64,000 bases of DNA from SpSt-333 sp964371615 (GCA_964371615.1 CAYJMS010000001.1:434001-498000), one strand, 5' to 3'. Positions 1 to 9,438 are shown, counted from the stretch's first letter. Notes: a model not told the origin generated them from the sequence alone. Numbers and translations: made by a program.

Positions 1-565
1 TTATACCGAATCGTTACGGCGCACGTTGAGAAATAAAACGAAAGGGACCGAAGAGTTGCTCGGGAAAATAAGTTCGCTTTCGCTTGAAGCGGTCGAATCG
101 ATGGGGGACATTGTCTGGTCGGTTTCTCCGCAGCACGACACGCTGAACGAAATACTCATTCATATACAGGACATTGCATCGCGGATCTGTACCGCCAACG
201 GGATTGAGTTCGAAATAAATATTGCGAGGAGCCAGGATGAGATCCCTGTGGATGTGGAATCCCGGAAGAACATCTACCTTATCTTCAAAGAGTCGATGAA
301 CAATATCGTAAAACATGCTCACGCATCCCGCGTCAGCGTTGCTGCGGGAGTCAGCGGCGGCATCTTTGAGATGACGATCCGGGATGACGGGGAAGGTTTC
401 ACTACAGAAACCGACCGTACGAATACCAGCGCTGCGGAACGACACCCGAGGGGACACGGGATCCGGAACATCACGAAACGGGCGGAAGAAATACACGCAC
501 GACTCTCCATAATGTCTAATCCCGGTAGCGGTACAACAATACATCTTTCCATGAAAATGACATAA
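1..565 (+). CDS. Sensor histidine kinase, C-terminal part (cut by window edge)
   Basis: Open reading frame runs in from before base 1; only about 187 C-terminal residues are visible. The visible part has the end of a dimerisation helix (the segment ESMGDIVWSVSP is typical of the HisKA_3/LytS-like kinases with large periplasmic sensors), an N-box (FKESMNNIVKHAHAS), a G1 box (DDGEGF) and a G2 box (GHGIRNI) of the HATPase_c fold. The phospho-accepting His and any sensor domain lie outside the window. It would autophosphorylate and pass phosphate to the response regulator that follows 64 bp downstream. The family assignment is firm; the input signal cannot be seen. Confidence 0.9.
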   Translation, partial: YTESLRRTLRNKTKGTEELLGKISSLSLEAVESMGDIVWSVSPQHDTLNEILIHIQDIASRICTANGIEFEINIARSQDEIPVDVESRKNIYLIFKESMNNIVKHAHASRVSVAAGVSGGIFEMTIRDDGEGFTTETDRTNTSAAERHPRGHGIRNITKRAEEIHARLSIMSNPGSGTTIHLSMKMT

Positions 566-629
566 GTATGTCATTGCGCTTTACCGCCTATGTGCTGAAT
601 TTGATTCACACCTAAGAACGGATGATGAG

Positions 630-1259
630 ATGACGATACGCGCCGCAATTGTTGAAGACAACGATGACTTCCGCGAAGGGCTGCACCAACTGCTGCAAAG
701 CACGGAGGGATTTCGCTGCGTCGGTTCGTATGATTCGGTGGAAGATGCGATGAAGAACCTTCCGAAAGCAGATATCGTGCTGATGGATATCGGGCTTCCC
801 GGCATGTCGGGAATCGAAGGCGCGCGCGCCGTAAAAAAGAAATATCCCGATACGCAAGTGATTATGCTGACTGTGTTTGATGACGACAAAAACATCTACA
901 ATGCGATCGCTGCCGGAGCGAACGGTTATCTCCTGAAGACAACCGCTCCGGCAAAACTGCTGCTTGGTATTGAAGAAGCAGCAACGGGAGGAATGCCGAT
1001 GACGCCGATTATTGCCCGGCAGGTCGTTGAGATGTTTAAAAAACACATCCCCCCGAAACAAGAAGTCCATTCGTTGACCGAACGCGAACTGGAACTCCTC
1101 CGCCTGCTCATTGAAGGCATGAACTACAACATGATAGCCGGTAAGCTCTTTATCAGTCTTGATACTGTACGGAACCATATCCGACACATTTACGAAAAGC
1201 TCCACGTCCATTCTAAGTCGCAGGCAGTCGCAAAAGCGTTGAAACAGAACATTGTGTAG
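630..1259 (+). CDS. LuxR/NarL-family response regulator
   Basis: 209-residue two-domain response regulator of usual length. The N-terminal receiver domain has the acidic pair near residues 9-10, phospho-acceptor Asp53 in LMDIGLPGMSG, the conserved Thr in MLTVFDDD and the Lys in LLKTTAP. The C-terminal LuxR-type helix-turn-helix begins at LTERELELLRLLIEG and includes the recognition helix around LDTVRNHIRHIYEKL. It is almost certainly the partner of the kinase just upstream (64-bp gap, same strand). The next gene on the same strand is a very large secreted protein, a plausible target, but no operator is evident. Start ATG at 630 follows a weak purine stretch (GATGAG). Confidence 0.93.
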   Translation: MTIRAAIVEDNDDFREGLHQLLQSTEGFRCVGSYDSVEDAMKNLPKADIVLMDIGLPGMSGIEGARAVKKKYPDTQVIMLTVFDDDKNIYNAIAAGANGYLLKTTAPAKLLLGIEEAATGGMPMTPIIARQVVEMFKKHIPPKQEVHSLTERELELLRLLIEGMNYNMIAGKLFISLDTVRNHIRHIYEKLHVHSKSQAVAKALKQNIV

Positions 1260-1497
1260 ATCAGTCAAAATAAAATGACATGAACGTGTCATTGATGTTC
1301 TCTCGTTGTTTCAACACTATGATCACGGACTATTGCATCACTTTTGGCTCTGTTCTAAGAAACGCAAAGATGACAGTTCGGACGGCTGTTGCATTCATCC
1401 GATGAAATACAAACCAAGGCCGGCAACAAAAACGTTCGCTTGTAATTTGGACAAAATAGTCTGTTTTAACGATCACCAATCATCATGGGAGGTTGCT

Positions 1498-4400
1498 ATG
1501 AAGCGCTTGAGGTTTGGAATGTCACTGCTTGCAATATTTCTTCATCTTATTCTCATTGCTTCCGTTGCACTCCCGCAAGGGAAGAATAATGGAGGAACAA
1601 AACGGGGAGTTCTCCAAAGAGATCCGAACACGGGATTCTATCGTGTAACGCCGGAAACGAAACAGCAGCAGATGCGAAACACGGGCGCATCGGCATTTGA
1701 CATGCAGCGTTTTGAGAGAGAATTGGCATTCCAGAAACGTTTCGCAAGGCAGCAAGAAGAGATGAAAAAGCTGTTTGATGCCCGTCAAAATGTGAACATC
1801 GAAAAACAAAGGAAACAAAGAGTTCAATCCCCGAATCTGAGGAAAATTAAACTCTTCGGGAGAGAGACCGAATTCTACGAAGGGCCTCCTTTGTCGAAGA
1901 GGTCTCCCGCTTCGCATGCAACGGCGATGTCCATTTCCAATTTGCTGATCAACGGGCAACAGACAGACACCATCTTCGCCAATGAACCGTTTACATTGTC
2001 GTTCTCTTTCGCACCCAATGCGCTCTCTGCAGTCGTCAGAATCTATGCCGATATGAATCACAATGGTATAATTGACAGCTCCGACGCGGCGGTCGTCCCC
2101 AACGGATTGGTCCTCGACGACGGTGACCTGGATGCCGATCCGGTGGCCGGAAGTTATTCGATGCATTTCAAAAAAGGAAATCTCTACAGCAATATCGTTG
2201 CAACGCTCTTGTGCGAAGTGGACGACTTTCAATCCTCTTCTTCTGCAACACTTGTCGTGAACGAACATACAAGTTCCAAAGTGATCGTTGGTTCCATCAA
2301 ACCCGTTTTTAAGAATACCGTGGTGGCGTTCGGCATGAACATTTCCGGCTCCACTGTGTACCGATATGTGTTCCCCGATTCAATGGGGACGTGCATCGTG
2401 CACCACGATACGACCGCATACAACAACGTCGGAGTGTTTCTTGGCACGACGGATCACACTCCGGATGGTTATATCCCGCCGAAAGATATCTCCCTTGTCA
2501 TCAACAAGGATACGAATCGTTTTACTCTGGAGTACATCGCTGCGTCGGAATTTATTGAAGGGTACGTAAAGGACCACCATGGCGATCCGATTAAGGATGC
2601 AATTATTGAGGTGCCTTTGAATTACGTCTTTGTCTCTGCAAAGACCGACAGCGAAGGATACTATACAGTAGGGGTATTGAAGGGGACATGGAATATGTAC
2701 ACTTTTCCACCTGCGACATCCGATCAGTATATGGGTAAAAACAACCAGGACCAGATCGTTAAGGTAAATGCAACCGAAACTGTTCGCAAGGATTTCGTTT
2801 TACCAAAAGCGAGTTCAACAATTTCCGGTTCTGTGAAGTACGGCGGTACCGGCGTTGGCGGTGTACCTGTAGCTGTGTACGGCGACAGTCTCTACAATAG
2901 AACGTTGACGGGCTTGAACGGAAATTTTACTCTGAAAGTATATAAGCCATCCATTGGGAATGTCTATTACACTGTCAGTACGATTGTGGACGACTACGGC
3001 TACTATGTTGACAGTGCGTACCGTTCGAATGTTTCTCCCGGGGCAGAGGGTGTCGGTTTTGAACTGAAAAAAGTTACCGGTGGATTGCAGGGAAAGGTTT
3101 CCGACATCAATACGGGTCAACCGGTAAAAAACGCACAGATCAACCTCTCAGGTCCTTCCTACAGATATATCCAAACGAACGACTCAGGGTATTATAAAGT
3201 AAGTCTGCAGGATGGGGTGTATTATCTCTCGCTTAGCGCGCAGTACTATGATTTTTATACGGCGGAGAATATTGTTATTTCCGGTTCACTTGGAACGAAA
3301 AATATATTGTTGACGAGAACGGGTAGTTTTTCCGGCACCGTAGTGGACGAAAACGGCGATCCTATCCCGTTTGCTTCTGTGATGGCAAGAGACAGCCTGG
3401 GATACTATTACGGTAACGGTACTTCACAGAACCAGGGGACGTACGTGGTCAGCGGACTGATGACATCGATGTACAAGGCAGCTGCGAACGCGGTCGGTTT
3501 CGTACCACAATGGTATGATAAAAAATCGGTACTCGATAGCGCCACGTCGTTCCTGGTCACTAAAGGATTCGATACTCCGGAAATTGATTTCGTCCTATCG
3601 CGCGGCGGTTCAATTTCAGGGTGTGTGAAAGACAAAAATGGGAACGGCATCCCAGAAGTCGGCGTATACGCGCTGGACACCGTATTTAATTTCATATCGA
3701 TGACGGCAACCGACGATTCCGGGAACTATGTCGTTTCGGGTTTATTGACCGGAAAGTATTATGTTGTCGTTGATGCCGACAGTTTTCTTCTGCAATGGTA
3801 CGACGGCATTACCGATTACCATTCAGCGGCAAGCGTCACCGTGACGTTGAATCAAAACACCTCCGGTATCAATTTTACGCTGTTGAAAGGGGCGGTCATT
3901 GCCGGAACGGTTGTTGAAAAAGGAGGAAATCCGATCGCCGGCGCCGAAGTAGTAGTGGTGGACTCGAATTATTCTACTGGAAAATACGTATATACGGACG
4001 ATTCTGGCATGTATCAAATTACCACTGTGCCTATTCTGAAAAAATTGTTTGTGACAGTCCGTTCCGAGGGATACTCCCAACGCTGGTACGACAACGTGAT
4101 CTCACTGGAACTTGCAACGCCGCTGATATTGCAGGACGAACAGAGAAAAGAGAATGTCGATTTCATTCTGCCGATTGCGGGAAAAATTTCCGGTATAGTG
4201 AAGAATAAAGCGGGTATCCCTGTTCAATTTGTCGGTATTTTTGTTACGCAGGTCAACGGAGGATATTCCTATTACTCGAATACCGACCAGTTCGGGAATT
4301 ATCTCGTCGGTAACCTGGTTCCCGGAAATTTCATTGTCTCCGCGTCAAACTATGAATACATCACGCAGTGGTACAATCATAAACCTTCGGCGGATCTTGC

Positions 4401-5610
4401 TGACACGGTCGTTGTCGAAGAGGAAATGACGGTGCCGAATATCAATTTCGATCTTTCGTCCGGAGGAAAAATTTCCGGAACGATCAAAAATATTTCAGGC
4501 CAACCCGTTCTGTACGGCAACATTTTTGCGATACAAACGAACGGGATCAATACATTTTATGCGAACAGCGATCACATGGGGAATTATACCGTCAGCAATG
4601 TCACCCCCGGTTCCTACTATGTCACTGCTTCTCATCCCGAATATATCCAGCAATGGTATAATCATAAAACTTCCATGCAGCTGGCGGATACGATCGTCAT
4701 CGAAGGTGACATGACCGTATCGAACGTCCTGTTTGATTTGAAGCCGGTACCTCCTCCCACCTACGACTCTATCGTCATCAAACTTACGTTTGCAAATATT
4801 CCCGCTTCATTCGTATTCAGCAAAACAGGATTGCCTGATTATTACGTTGATTACTGGTGGGGATTTCGTATGGATGTCGATAACAATCCTGCCACTGGTC
4901 CGCAATTCACTAACGGATGCGAAATGGAGTTGGTGGCATTCCATTACAAGGAACCTGGAGAGCCGGAACATACATCCACGATCATTGATGGAACACACCA
5001 TGTACTCATAGAATGGATCGGAGAGACCGATCATTGGCGGCACGACAATGTTGTCATCACACTTGACAACAACGATAAAAATACCCTTGTCATGAAAGCC
5101 TCCAAGGATTGGGTCGAGCTCAATGCAATTACATCGTCGACCAAATATTACATCCATGCTTTTTCACAATTCGGGGGAGTGGCCGGCACTGATGTCACAC
5201 CACTCTCGTCGGGATTTGTTCAAGTGACCGATCCATCCGGCGATGCGGTATTTGATTATATCGATATCGTGAAAGCGACGCCAAGTATTGTCACAACTGT
5301 CGGCGACATGGTTCGCACAACATTCCCATCTTCGTTTTCGCTTGCGCAAAACTATCCCAACCCATTCAATCCTTCAACCAATATCCGCTACGGATTGCCA
5401 TCATCAAGCAGGGTATCGCTAAAGATATATAATATTTTAGGTCAGCAAGTTACCGATCTTGTTAACACTGAACAATCCGCTGGATGGTATGAAACTGTCT
5501 GGAATGCGAATGTTGCATCGGGATTATATTTCTACCGTATCGATGCGGTGAGCACGAATGATCCGAATCAGCGATTTACGCAGTTAAAGAAGATGCTACT
5601 TTTGAAGTAA
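1498..5610 (+). CDS. Large secreted multi-repeat protein with type IX sorting domain
   Basis: 1370 residues from ATG 1498, chosen because GGGAGG sits just before it and a signal peptide follows (MKRLRFGMSLLAIFLHLILI, then ...ALPQG); an in-frame extension to 1306 has no such support. After a basic, coiled N-terminal part come about eight carboxypeptidase-regulatory-like beta-sandwich repeats, each opening with a pattern like ISGxVKDKxGxPIxxA and several closing with QWYD or QWYN. The last ~80 residues form a type A sorting domain (FSLAQNYPNPFNPSTNIRYG ... LKKMLLLK), so the protein is probably exported by a type IX-like system and held at the surface or released. Function unknown: adhesin or structural protein is a guess. 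It follows a kinase/regulator pair and is closed by a clear terminator. Confidence 0.88.
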   Translation: MKRLRFGMSLLAIFLHLILIASVALPQGKNNGGTKRGVLQRDPNTGFYRVTPETKQQQMRNTGASAFDMQRFERELAFQKRFARQQEEMKKLFDARQNVNIEKQRKQRVQSPNLRKIKLFGRETEFYEGPPLSKRSPASHATAMSISNLLINGQQTDTIFANEPFTLSFSFAPNALSAVVRIYADMNHNGIIDSSDAAVVPNGLVLDDGDLDADPVAGSYSMHFKKGNLYSNIVATLLCEVDDFQSSSSATLVVNEHTSSKVIVGSIKPVFKNTVVAFGMNISGSTVYRYVFPDSMGTCIVHHDTTAYNNVGVFLGTTDHTPDGYIPPKDISLVINKDTNRFTLEYIAASEFIEGYVKDHHGDPIKDAIIEVPLNYVFVSAKTDSEGYYTVGVLKGTWNMYTFPPATSDQYMGKNNQDQIVKVNATETVRKDFVLPKASSTISGSVKYGGTGVGGVPVAVYGDSLYNRTLTGLNGNFTLKVYKPSIGNVYYTVSTIVDDYGYYVDSAYRSNVSPGAEGVGFELKKVTGGLQGKVSDINTGQPVKNAQINLSGPSYRYIQTNDSGYYKVSLQDGVYYLSLSAQYYDFYTAENIVISGSLGTKNILLTRTGSFSGTVVDENGDPIPFASVMARDSLGYYYGNGTSQNQGTYVVSGLMTSMYKAAANAVGFVPQWYDKKSVLDSATSFLVTKGFDTPEIDFVLSRGGSISGCVKDKNGNGIPEVGVYALDTVFNFISMTATDDSGNYVVSGLLTGKYYVVVDADSFLLQWYDGITDYHSAASVTVTLNQNTSGINFTLLKGAVIAGTVVEKGGNPIAGAEVVVVDSNYSTGKYVYTDDSGMYQITTVPILKKLFVTVRSEGYSQRWYDNVISLELATPLILQDEQRKENVDFILPIAGKISGIVKNKAGIPVQFVGIFVTQVNGGYSYYSNTDQFGNYLVGNLVPGNFIVSASNYEYITQWYNHKPSADLADTVVVEEEMTVPNINFDLSSGGKISGTIKNISGQPVLYGNIFAIQTNGINTFYANSDHMGNYTVSNVTPGSYYVTASHPEYIQQWYNHKTSMQLADTIVIEGDMTVSNVLFDLKPVPPPTYDSIVIKLTFANIPASFVFSKTGLPDYYVDYWWGFRMDVDNNPATGPQFTNGCEMELVAFHYKEPGEPEHTSTIIDGTHHVLIEWIGETDHWRHDNVVITLDNNDKNTLVMKASKDWVELNAITSSTKYYIHAFSQFGGVAGTDVTPLSSGFVQVTDPSGDAVFDYIDIVKATPSIVTTVGDMVRTTFPSSFSLAQNYPNPFNPSTNIRYGLPSSSRVSLKIYNILGQQVTDLVNTEQSAGWYETVWNANVASGLYFYRIDAVSTNDPNQRFTQLKKMLLLK

Positions 5611-5616
5611 CTACCA

Positions 5617-5640
5617 GCCCGGCAACTCGCCGGGCTTTTA
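5617..5640 (+). terminator. Rho-independent terminator after the large secreted protein
   Basis: Seven-base-pair stem GCCCGGC/GCCGGGC with a five-base loop (AACTC) followed by TTTT, starting 6 bp after the stop codon of the secreted-protein gene. Confidence 0.9.
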
Positions 5641-5717
5641 ATTATTGATTATATCCACAAATTGAATTACTCTAATTGAAAATATGCGCCATTAAACAAT
5701 CCACAAAGAGCCATATC

Positions 5718-5981
5718 ATGCGATCACTCCAGCAGAAACTCCAATCAACCATCAAAAAGCGTAAAATCACCGTCCTGGAGTTCACCACGCAGTCCCGTGT
5801 ATCCCAAAATGTCTATCAGAGATTTATGGCCGGAAAACGCATCAAACCGGATTCATCTCAACGGATACAGCGTTGGATCGAGGGGGGAGTATCTTTAATA
5901 CATAGTAGCTATTTGCAGAAACTATTAACGCTCGCCCTGTCGCGAATCCATAGTGCGACTAAAGATAACAGATCAGTGTGA
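5718..5981 (+). CDS. Small putative helix-turn-helix protein
   Basis: Reading frame from ATG 5718 gives 87 residues (an upstream TTG at 5676 would give 101). The first 55 residues resemble an XRE/lambda-repressor-like helix-turn-helix: IKKRKITVLEFTTQSRVSQNVYQRF followed by MAGKRIKPDSSQRIQRWIE, with the spacing of the two central helices and a trailing helix. No good ribosome-binding site is seen and the last ~30 residues look unstructured, so it may be a decayed or marginal gene. It sits at the edge of the AT-rich segment. Known-family support is only by pattern. Confidence 0.35.
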   Translation: MRSLQQKLQSTIKKRKITVLEFTTQSRVSQNVYQRFMAGKRIKPDSSQRIQRWIEGGVSLIHSSYLQKLLTLALSRIHSATKDNRSV

Positions 5982-6362
5982 TCGTGGCATTCGGTGAATT
6001 CAAATTGAATCATCAATTGGTGTACAGGACACCGTAATTACCGTCGCAGAAAGTTATTTTGATTTTCTCCTATATTTTCCAATAATCCCTAAACTCAAAC
6101 AATATCATTTATGACTTTTTGAGTTAAGCAATTTGTTTTCACAAAAAGGTCCAGGAATTAATTATTTTCATAATACTTTCCCATCAAAATATTTTCTTGA
6201 CATTTTGTATCTTCAAACATACATTGCATTCGAATTCATGCTACAGTCGAAATGCTAACACGGTGCTAACAACCCCTTAAAAAATCGAATTAATATCGGC
6301 GAAATTAGTTTAATTTCGCCATTCTGTCAAATTTTCAAGCTTGTAACACGGGTTCGATTCCC
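5982..6362. other. AT-rich intergenic stretch with hairpins, no gene seen
   Basis: No supported gene. It contains a short inverted repeat GGTGT/ACACC near 6020, a repeated TGCTAACA motif near 6250-6270, and a perfect 10-bp hairpin GGCGAAATTA/TAATTTCGCC with a 3-base loop at 6298-6320 (no T-tract, so not an obvious terminator). The right end runs into the tRNA-like fragment at 6345-6371. Confidence 0.6.
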
Positions 6363-6371
6363 GTTGGGAGT
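6345..6371 (+). tRNA. tRNA 3'-end fragment (T-arm plus acceptor strand)
   Basis: A T-stem ACGGG/CCCGT encloses the canonical loop TTCGATT, followed by the 3' acceptor strand TGGGAGT and discriminator A. No matching 5' acceptor strand (ACTCCCA) or D-arm is found upstream; the sequence CTTGTAA just before it resembles a tRNA-Thr anticodon loop fused directly to the T-arm. This is a fragment, not a functional tRNA, and it forms the left part of the 61-bp direct repeat. Such 3'-end fragments are typical scars of integration at tRNA genes. Confidence 0.6.
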
Positions 6372-6423
6372 ACAACAAAATTCCACAATTTTCAAATTGA
6401 TAAATTGTGGAATTGTTGTTTTA
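6363..6423 (+). repeat. 61-bp direct repeat, left copy (att-like)
   Basis: Identical over 61 bp to 28417-28477. It consists of the last nine bases of a tRNA 3' end (TTGGGAGTA) and an AT-rich hairpin with 13-bp arms AATTCCACAATTT/AAATTGTGGAATT followed by TGTTGTTTT, i.e. a tRNA terminator. The two copies bound about 22 kb of AT-rich DNA. The arrangement is what integration at a tRNA 3' end leaves behind; no integrase gene is present between the copies. Confidence 0.8.
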
Positions 6424-6492
6424 AATATTCAATAATCGTTTGTTCAGCAGATATTTATCGAAACTGGTGAATCTCATGTTCCGATTTTATAT

Positions 6493-6783
6493 TTGAGTAA
6501 ATTCTTTTTTACATGTTGGATCAAAAACGGGGAGCATTCCAGCGGTAATAAATCTAAACTTAGCATTGGCACATCATACGGGAGCAGGTCATTGTGGATA
6601 TATATCCTCTTCATACTCCCATACATTCCCTATTTCCAATGGAAAATATTCTTTCAGAGTAGAATCTATTTGGGAGTAGGAATACCTTGTAATAGGTATA
6701 CCAAGCAGAAATATTTGATCATCATTACCATTCCAAATACACTCCTGCCAATTCATGAATATTGCCGAATTAAATAATATCAC
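6493..6783 (-). pseudogene. Remnant of a secreted protein with FPLxxGNxWxY motif
   Basis: On the minus strand, 64 codons from 6783 to 6589 end with EYFPLEIGNVWEYEEDIYPQ and a stop. The motif FPL-x-x-G-N-x-W-x-Y is common near the start of secreted proteins in this phylum. After a shift of frame the reading continues as HNDLLPYDVPMLSLDLLPLE until about 6493. No signal peptide or ribosome-binding site is visible. I read this as a decayed gene fragment; it could also be a chance frame. Confidence 0.3.
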
Positions 6784-8288
6784 TTCCGATTGAGAGTATC
6801 ATAGACCATCCGGAGTAAGATCTCCGATGTATACGGTTTGGGAAGAAAAGCATTCATACCAAACGATTCCAACGCTTTCAAAGTGGGTCGAACGGAGGTT
6901 CCGCTGGAACCAACTATCGAAACGCTGGAATTGAGCTTTCGCAAAAACCTTGCCAGTGTAGCGCCATCCATCAACGGCATATCCATATCGGTGAGGACTA
7001 ACTTAATGTCATTTTGTCGATTTGTATATAATGCAAGAGCTTCGGTGCCGTCGGCGGCATTAATAACACTATAACCGCCGGTCTCCAATGTGACCGATGC
7101 AATTTCGCGGATGATCGCATCGTCATCTACCACCAGGATTAGTTCTCCATTTCCGTGAATTGCTTTAATGATGTCATGATGTGTCATCAATTCTTTTTCG
7201 GAAGTGATTGCCGGAATATAAAATCGAAATTGTGTTCCGGTGCCGACGTCGCTAGACACGTCGATGATCCCCTGGTGTCCTTTTACTATGGATGCAACGG
7301 TTGAAAGCCCTAATCCTGTCCCCTTACCAAGTTCTTTGGTTGTGAAAAATGGATCGAATATTTTTTTCAAGTTCTCAGGAGGTATTCCTGACCCTGTATC
7401 GGATATACGGAACAGGACATAAATACCCGGTTTTCCCGGAAACATGCGGGCATGGCGTTCGTCTAGCGTTACGTTTTCAACTTCAATTGATAACGTTCCT
7501 CCGTCAGCCATGGCATCTCTTGCATTGACGGCTAAATTGGTCAGCACCTGATGGATTTGCACGGCATCGGCAGAAATCATCCAAAGGTTCGGCTGTATGG
7601 ATACTGTAAGGGTAATATTTGATGGGAATGTTGGCTTCAGCAGCTTCATAACCTCATCGATCAAAAAGGAAGGGCGAACAGGTGACCGGTTTTGTGCAGC
7701 GCCCCGGGCAAATGTGAGAATTTGTTTGACCAGATCTGCCGCTCGTTTAGAATTTGTCTCTAAGACGTCGATAAACTTCTGATCGCCGGCATTCGTTAAC
7801 CTCTTTCTCAGCACAGCAAGCGACAGCATAATCGGACCGAGGATGTTATTCATGTCGTGAACAATCCCGCCGGCAAGCGAACCCACAGTTTCCATTCGTT
7901 GCAGGCGAAGGTTTTGTTCTTCAAGATGTTTTCTCTCGGTAATATCGAACGAAAGGATAACCAGGCCTTCCGGAAACGGCTCAATGTGAAGTTCGAACCA
8001 TCCGGAAGATCCGTCTGGATACTTAAAATTGTTCTCTATCGTTCGAGCCGATTGTTCTTCGATGCATGTCTGAAGCATTAGAAAAAGATCTGTGTTTTCG
8101 ATATCCGGATAGCACTCCATCATTGTCTTCCCGATGAGATCTTCCGGTGTCTGTCGGCTGTGTGTAATGGCGGCCTTATTCAAATACACGTACCGCCATT
8201 GCCTGTCGATAATCTGAAACCCCTCCAAGAGGTTATCCAACAGGCGCCGATAGTGATCTCCCGTCCATTCTTCGGTCTTGATCTCCAT
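6780..8288 (-). CDS. Hybrid histidine kinase (PAS-kinase-receiver)
   Basis: 502 residues, soluble. A PAS domain spans about residues 10-120 (DNLLEGFQIIDRQWRYVYLN ... SFDITERKH), then a HisKA dimerisation domain with the phospho-accepting His144 in GGIVHDMNNILGP, an HATPase_c domain (N-box NLAVNARDAM near 251-260, G1 DTGSGIP near 298-304, F-box FDPFFTTKELGKGTGLGL), and a C-terminal receiver (VVDDDAIIRE, phospho-acceptor Asp434 in LTDMDMPLMDG, Lys in LPKPYTSE). This is the NtrB-like hybrid layout. No DNA-binding partner is adjacent; divergent from the small frame at 8339. Start ATG 8288. It lies just inside the left direct repeat. Confidence 0.95.
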   Translation of the reverse strand: MEIKTEEWTGDHYRRLLDNLLEGFQIIDRQWRYVYLNKAAITHSRQTPEDLIGKTMMECYPDIENTDLFLMLQTCIEEQSARTIENNFKYPDGSSGWFELHIEPFPEGLVILSFDITERKHLEEQNLRLQRMETVGSLAGGIVHDMNNILGPIMLSLAVLRKRLTNAGDQKFIDVLETNSKRAADLVKQILTFARGAAQNRSPVRPSFLIDEVMKLLKPTFPSNITLTVSIQPNLWMISADAVQIHQVLTNLAVNARDAMADGGTLSIEVENVTLDERHARMFPGKPGIYVLFRISDTGSGIPPENLKKIFDPFFTTKELGKGTGLGLSTVASIVKGHQGIIDVSSDVGTGTQFRFYIPAITSEKELMTHHDIIKAIHGNGELILVVDDDAIIREIASVTLETGGYSVINAADGTEALALYTNRQNDIKLVLTDMDMPLMDGATLARFLRKLNSSVSIVGSSGTSVRPTLKALESFGMNAFLPKPYTSEILLRMVYDTLNRK

Positions 8289-8338
8289 ACGAATACCTCG
8301 TCATAGATGAATTAATACCTCAAAATCTTACCAGCGAA

Positions 8339-8572
8339 ATGTGTACACCGAGTAATAGTGCAACCCCCACAGACCAAAATTCTGATATTAAATCAATTCT
8401 CGATGAATATTTTGATACGGAGTTAGAGCAAATACATTTTGATAATAATCGTAAATTAATTCGTTTTTTTTGTAAGAGCATGTATCAGCATACAGCACTC
8501 CTGCGTGACATCTTCGCATCAGGAAGTTATGTTGAGATGCGCAGTATGAAGGCTGATTATTGTTTAATGTAA
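8339..8572 (+). CDS. Small hypothetical protein
   Basis: 77-residue frame from ATG 8339, divergent from the hybrid kinase with a 50-bp gap. The sequence is hydrophilic and helical (SDIKSILDEYFDTELEQIHF), with no signal peptide or membrane span, and no family is recognised. There is no clear ribosome-binding site before the ATG, so the call rests mainly on plausible amino-acid composition. Confidence 0.3.
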   Translation: MCTPSNSATPTDQNSDIKSILDEYFDTELEQIHFDNNRKLIRFFCKSMYQHTALLRDIFASGSYVEMRSMKADYCLM

Positions 8573-8819
8573 ATGTAATGCTAAATTTTGTGACTACTCC
8601 ATTTCGTTGATGGTCGACTCCATGTTTTCATCCGCTGATAAATTTTGAAGATGAATTACCGAACCGAAATACTCTGAAGCAGGCTCTTGCGATTTCCATG
8701 AATTCTTTGCTCCCTAAATAAATAATGGTCACAATTCAGCACAGACCATAATAATTCTCTTAGAGATAATAAATAATCGGGGTATATTTAACGAACCATG
8801 TTTTATCCGATGACGTAGA

Positions 8820-9101
8820 TTATTGTTCGCAAAATTTTAAAATCGACTTTGTACTTTTTTCGAATGAGCCGCTTCGTACTGTTACCGTTACCGTTGTAAA
8901 CTTATCGTTTCTGTGTGTTTTTGGAAATCGTATGGTTTGCGCCGGGAAGCCGAGGTGAACGTTTTGAGACTTTTCGAATTTGCTGCCGTCATGGACATAT
9001 TCTATGGTTACTATCCCCGCCGCATTCGAATTTTCCAAATCGCCGACACTTACAAAAATATCGCAATCGAATATTTTCAGATCTTTTAAAAACAATTCCA
9101 T
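8820..9101 (-). CDS. Small hypothetical protein, 93 residues
   Basis: The start at 9101 is chosen because AGAGGAG lies 5 bases before this ATG on the minus strand; a longer frame starts at 9119. The protein (MELFLKDLKIFDCDIFVSVG ...) alternates short hydrophobic strands with charged turns, looks like a small beta-rich cytoplasmic protein, and has no signal peptide. I do not recognise a family. It stands alone between the hybrid kinase and the small secreted protein at 9669. Confidence 0.55.
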   Translation of the reverse strand: MELFLKDLKIFDCDIFVSVGDLENSNAAGIVTIEYVHDGSKFEKSQNVHLGFPAQTIRFPKTHRNDKFTTVTVTVRSGSFEKSTKSILKFCEQ

Positions 9102-9220
9102 AAATTCTCCTCTATACATTATTCTGTTTGATAATTCTCCGTAGCATCATCAACTATATGTAACAAATCCGTTTTATTCCTCAGGTTCAACGATAATCCG
9201 GCGGTATATTCACCCTTAAT

Positions 9221-9376
9221 TTATTTCGCGGTGATATCATGGTGAAATGCCGTGCCGGCAGTATTTCTGAACTCCTTGGTTATCCGAAATCCCGGGCCCG
9301 GCACATACACATTTCCATTCGAAGGGATATCGGTTGATTTTATCGTAATACAACCGGAATGTGACAAGCGATCCAC
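9221..9376 (-). pseudogene. Possible remnant of a PGF..G..F C-terminal domain
   Basis: A 51-codon minus-strand frame (GTG at 9376, TAA at 9221) reads CITIKSTDIPSNGNVYVPGP then GFRITKEFRNTAGTAFHHDI. The pattern NGxVxYxxGxxIxLxPGFxxxxGxxFHxxI is a common C-terminal beta module of secreted proteins in Bacteroidetes relatives. Here it lacks an upstream protein and a signal peptide, so it is best read as a gene remnant. The 9102-9438 gap otherwise holds only a 9-bp hairpin at 9370-9391 (GATCCACAA/TTGTGGATC). Confidence 0.3.
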
Positions 9377-9438
9377 AAATCATTGTGGATCTTTCGTTGA
9401 CCCCATACATTCAATGGACCCTAATGCTTAAAGTGCCC

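Noticed and set aside
1306..1497. 64-codon N-terminal extension of the large secreted protein
   Set aside because: ATG 1498 has a good ribosome-binding site and a signal peptide directly after it; the extension is unlike a protein start.
6270..6371. Complete tRNA gene at the left repeat
   Set aside because: Only T-arm and 3' acceptor strand are present; no 5' acceptor strand ACTCCCA, D-arm or proper anticodon stem upstream.
6345..6371. tmRNA 3' end
   Set aside because: The acceptor strand TGGGAGT does not match the CTCCACCA-type end of tmRNA and no tag-coding region is nearby.
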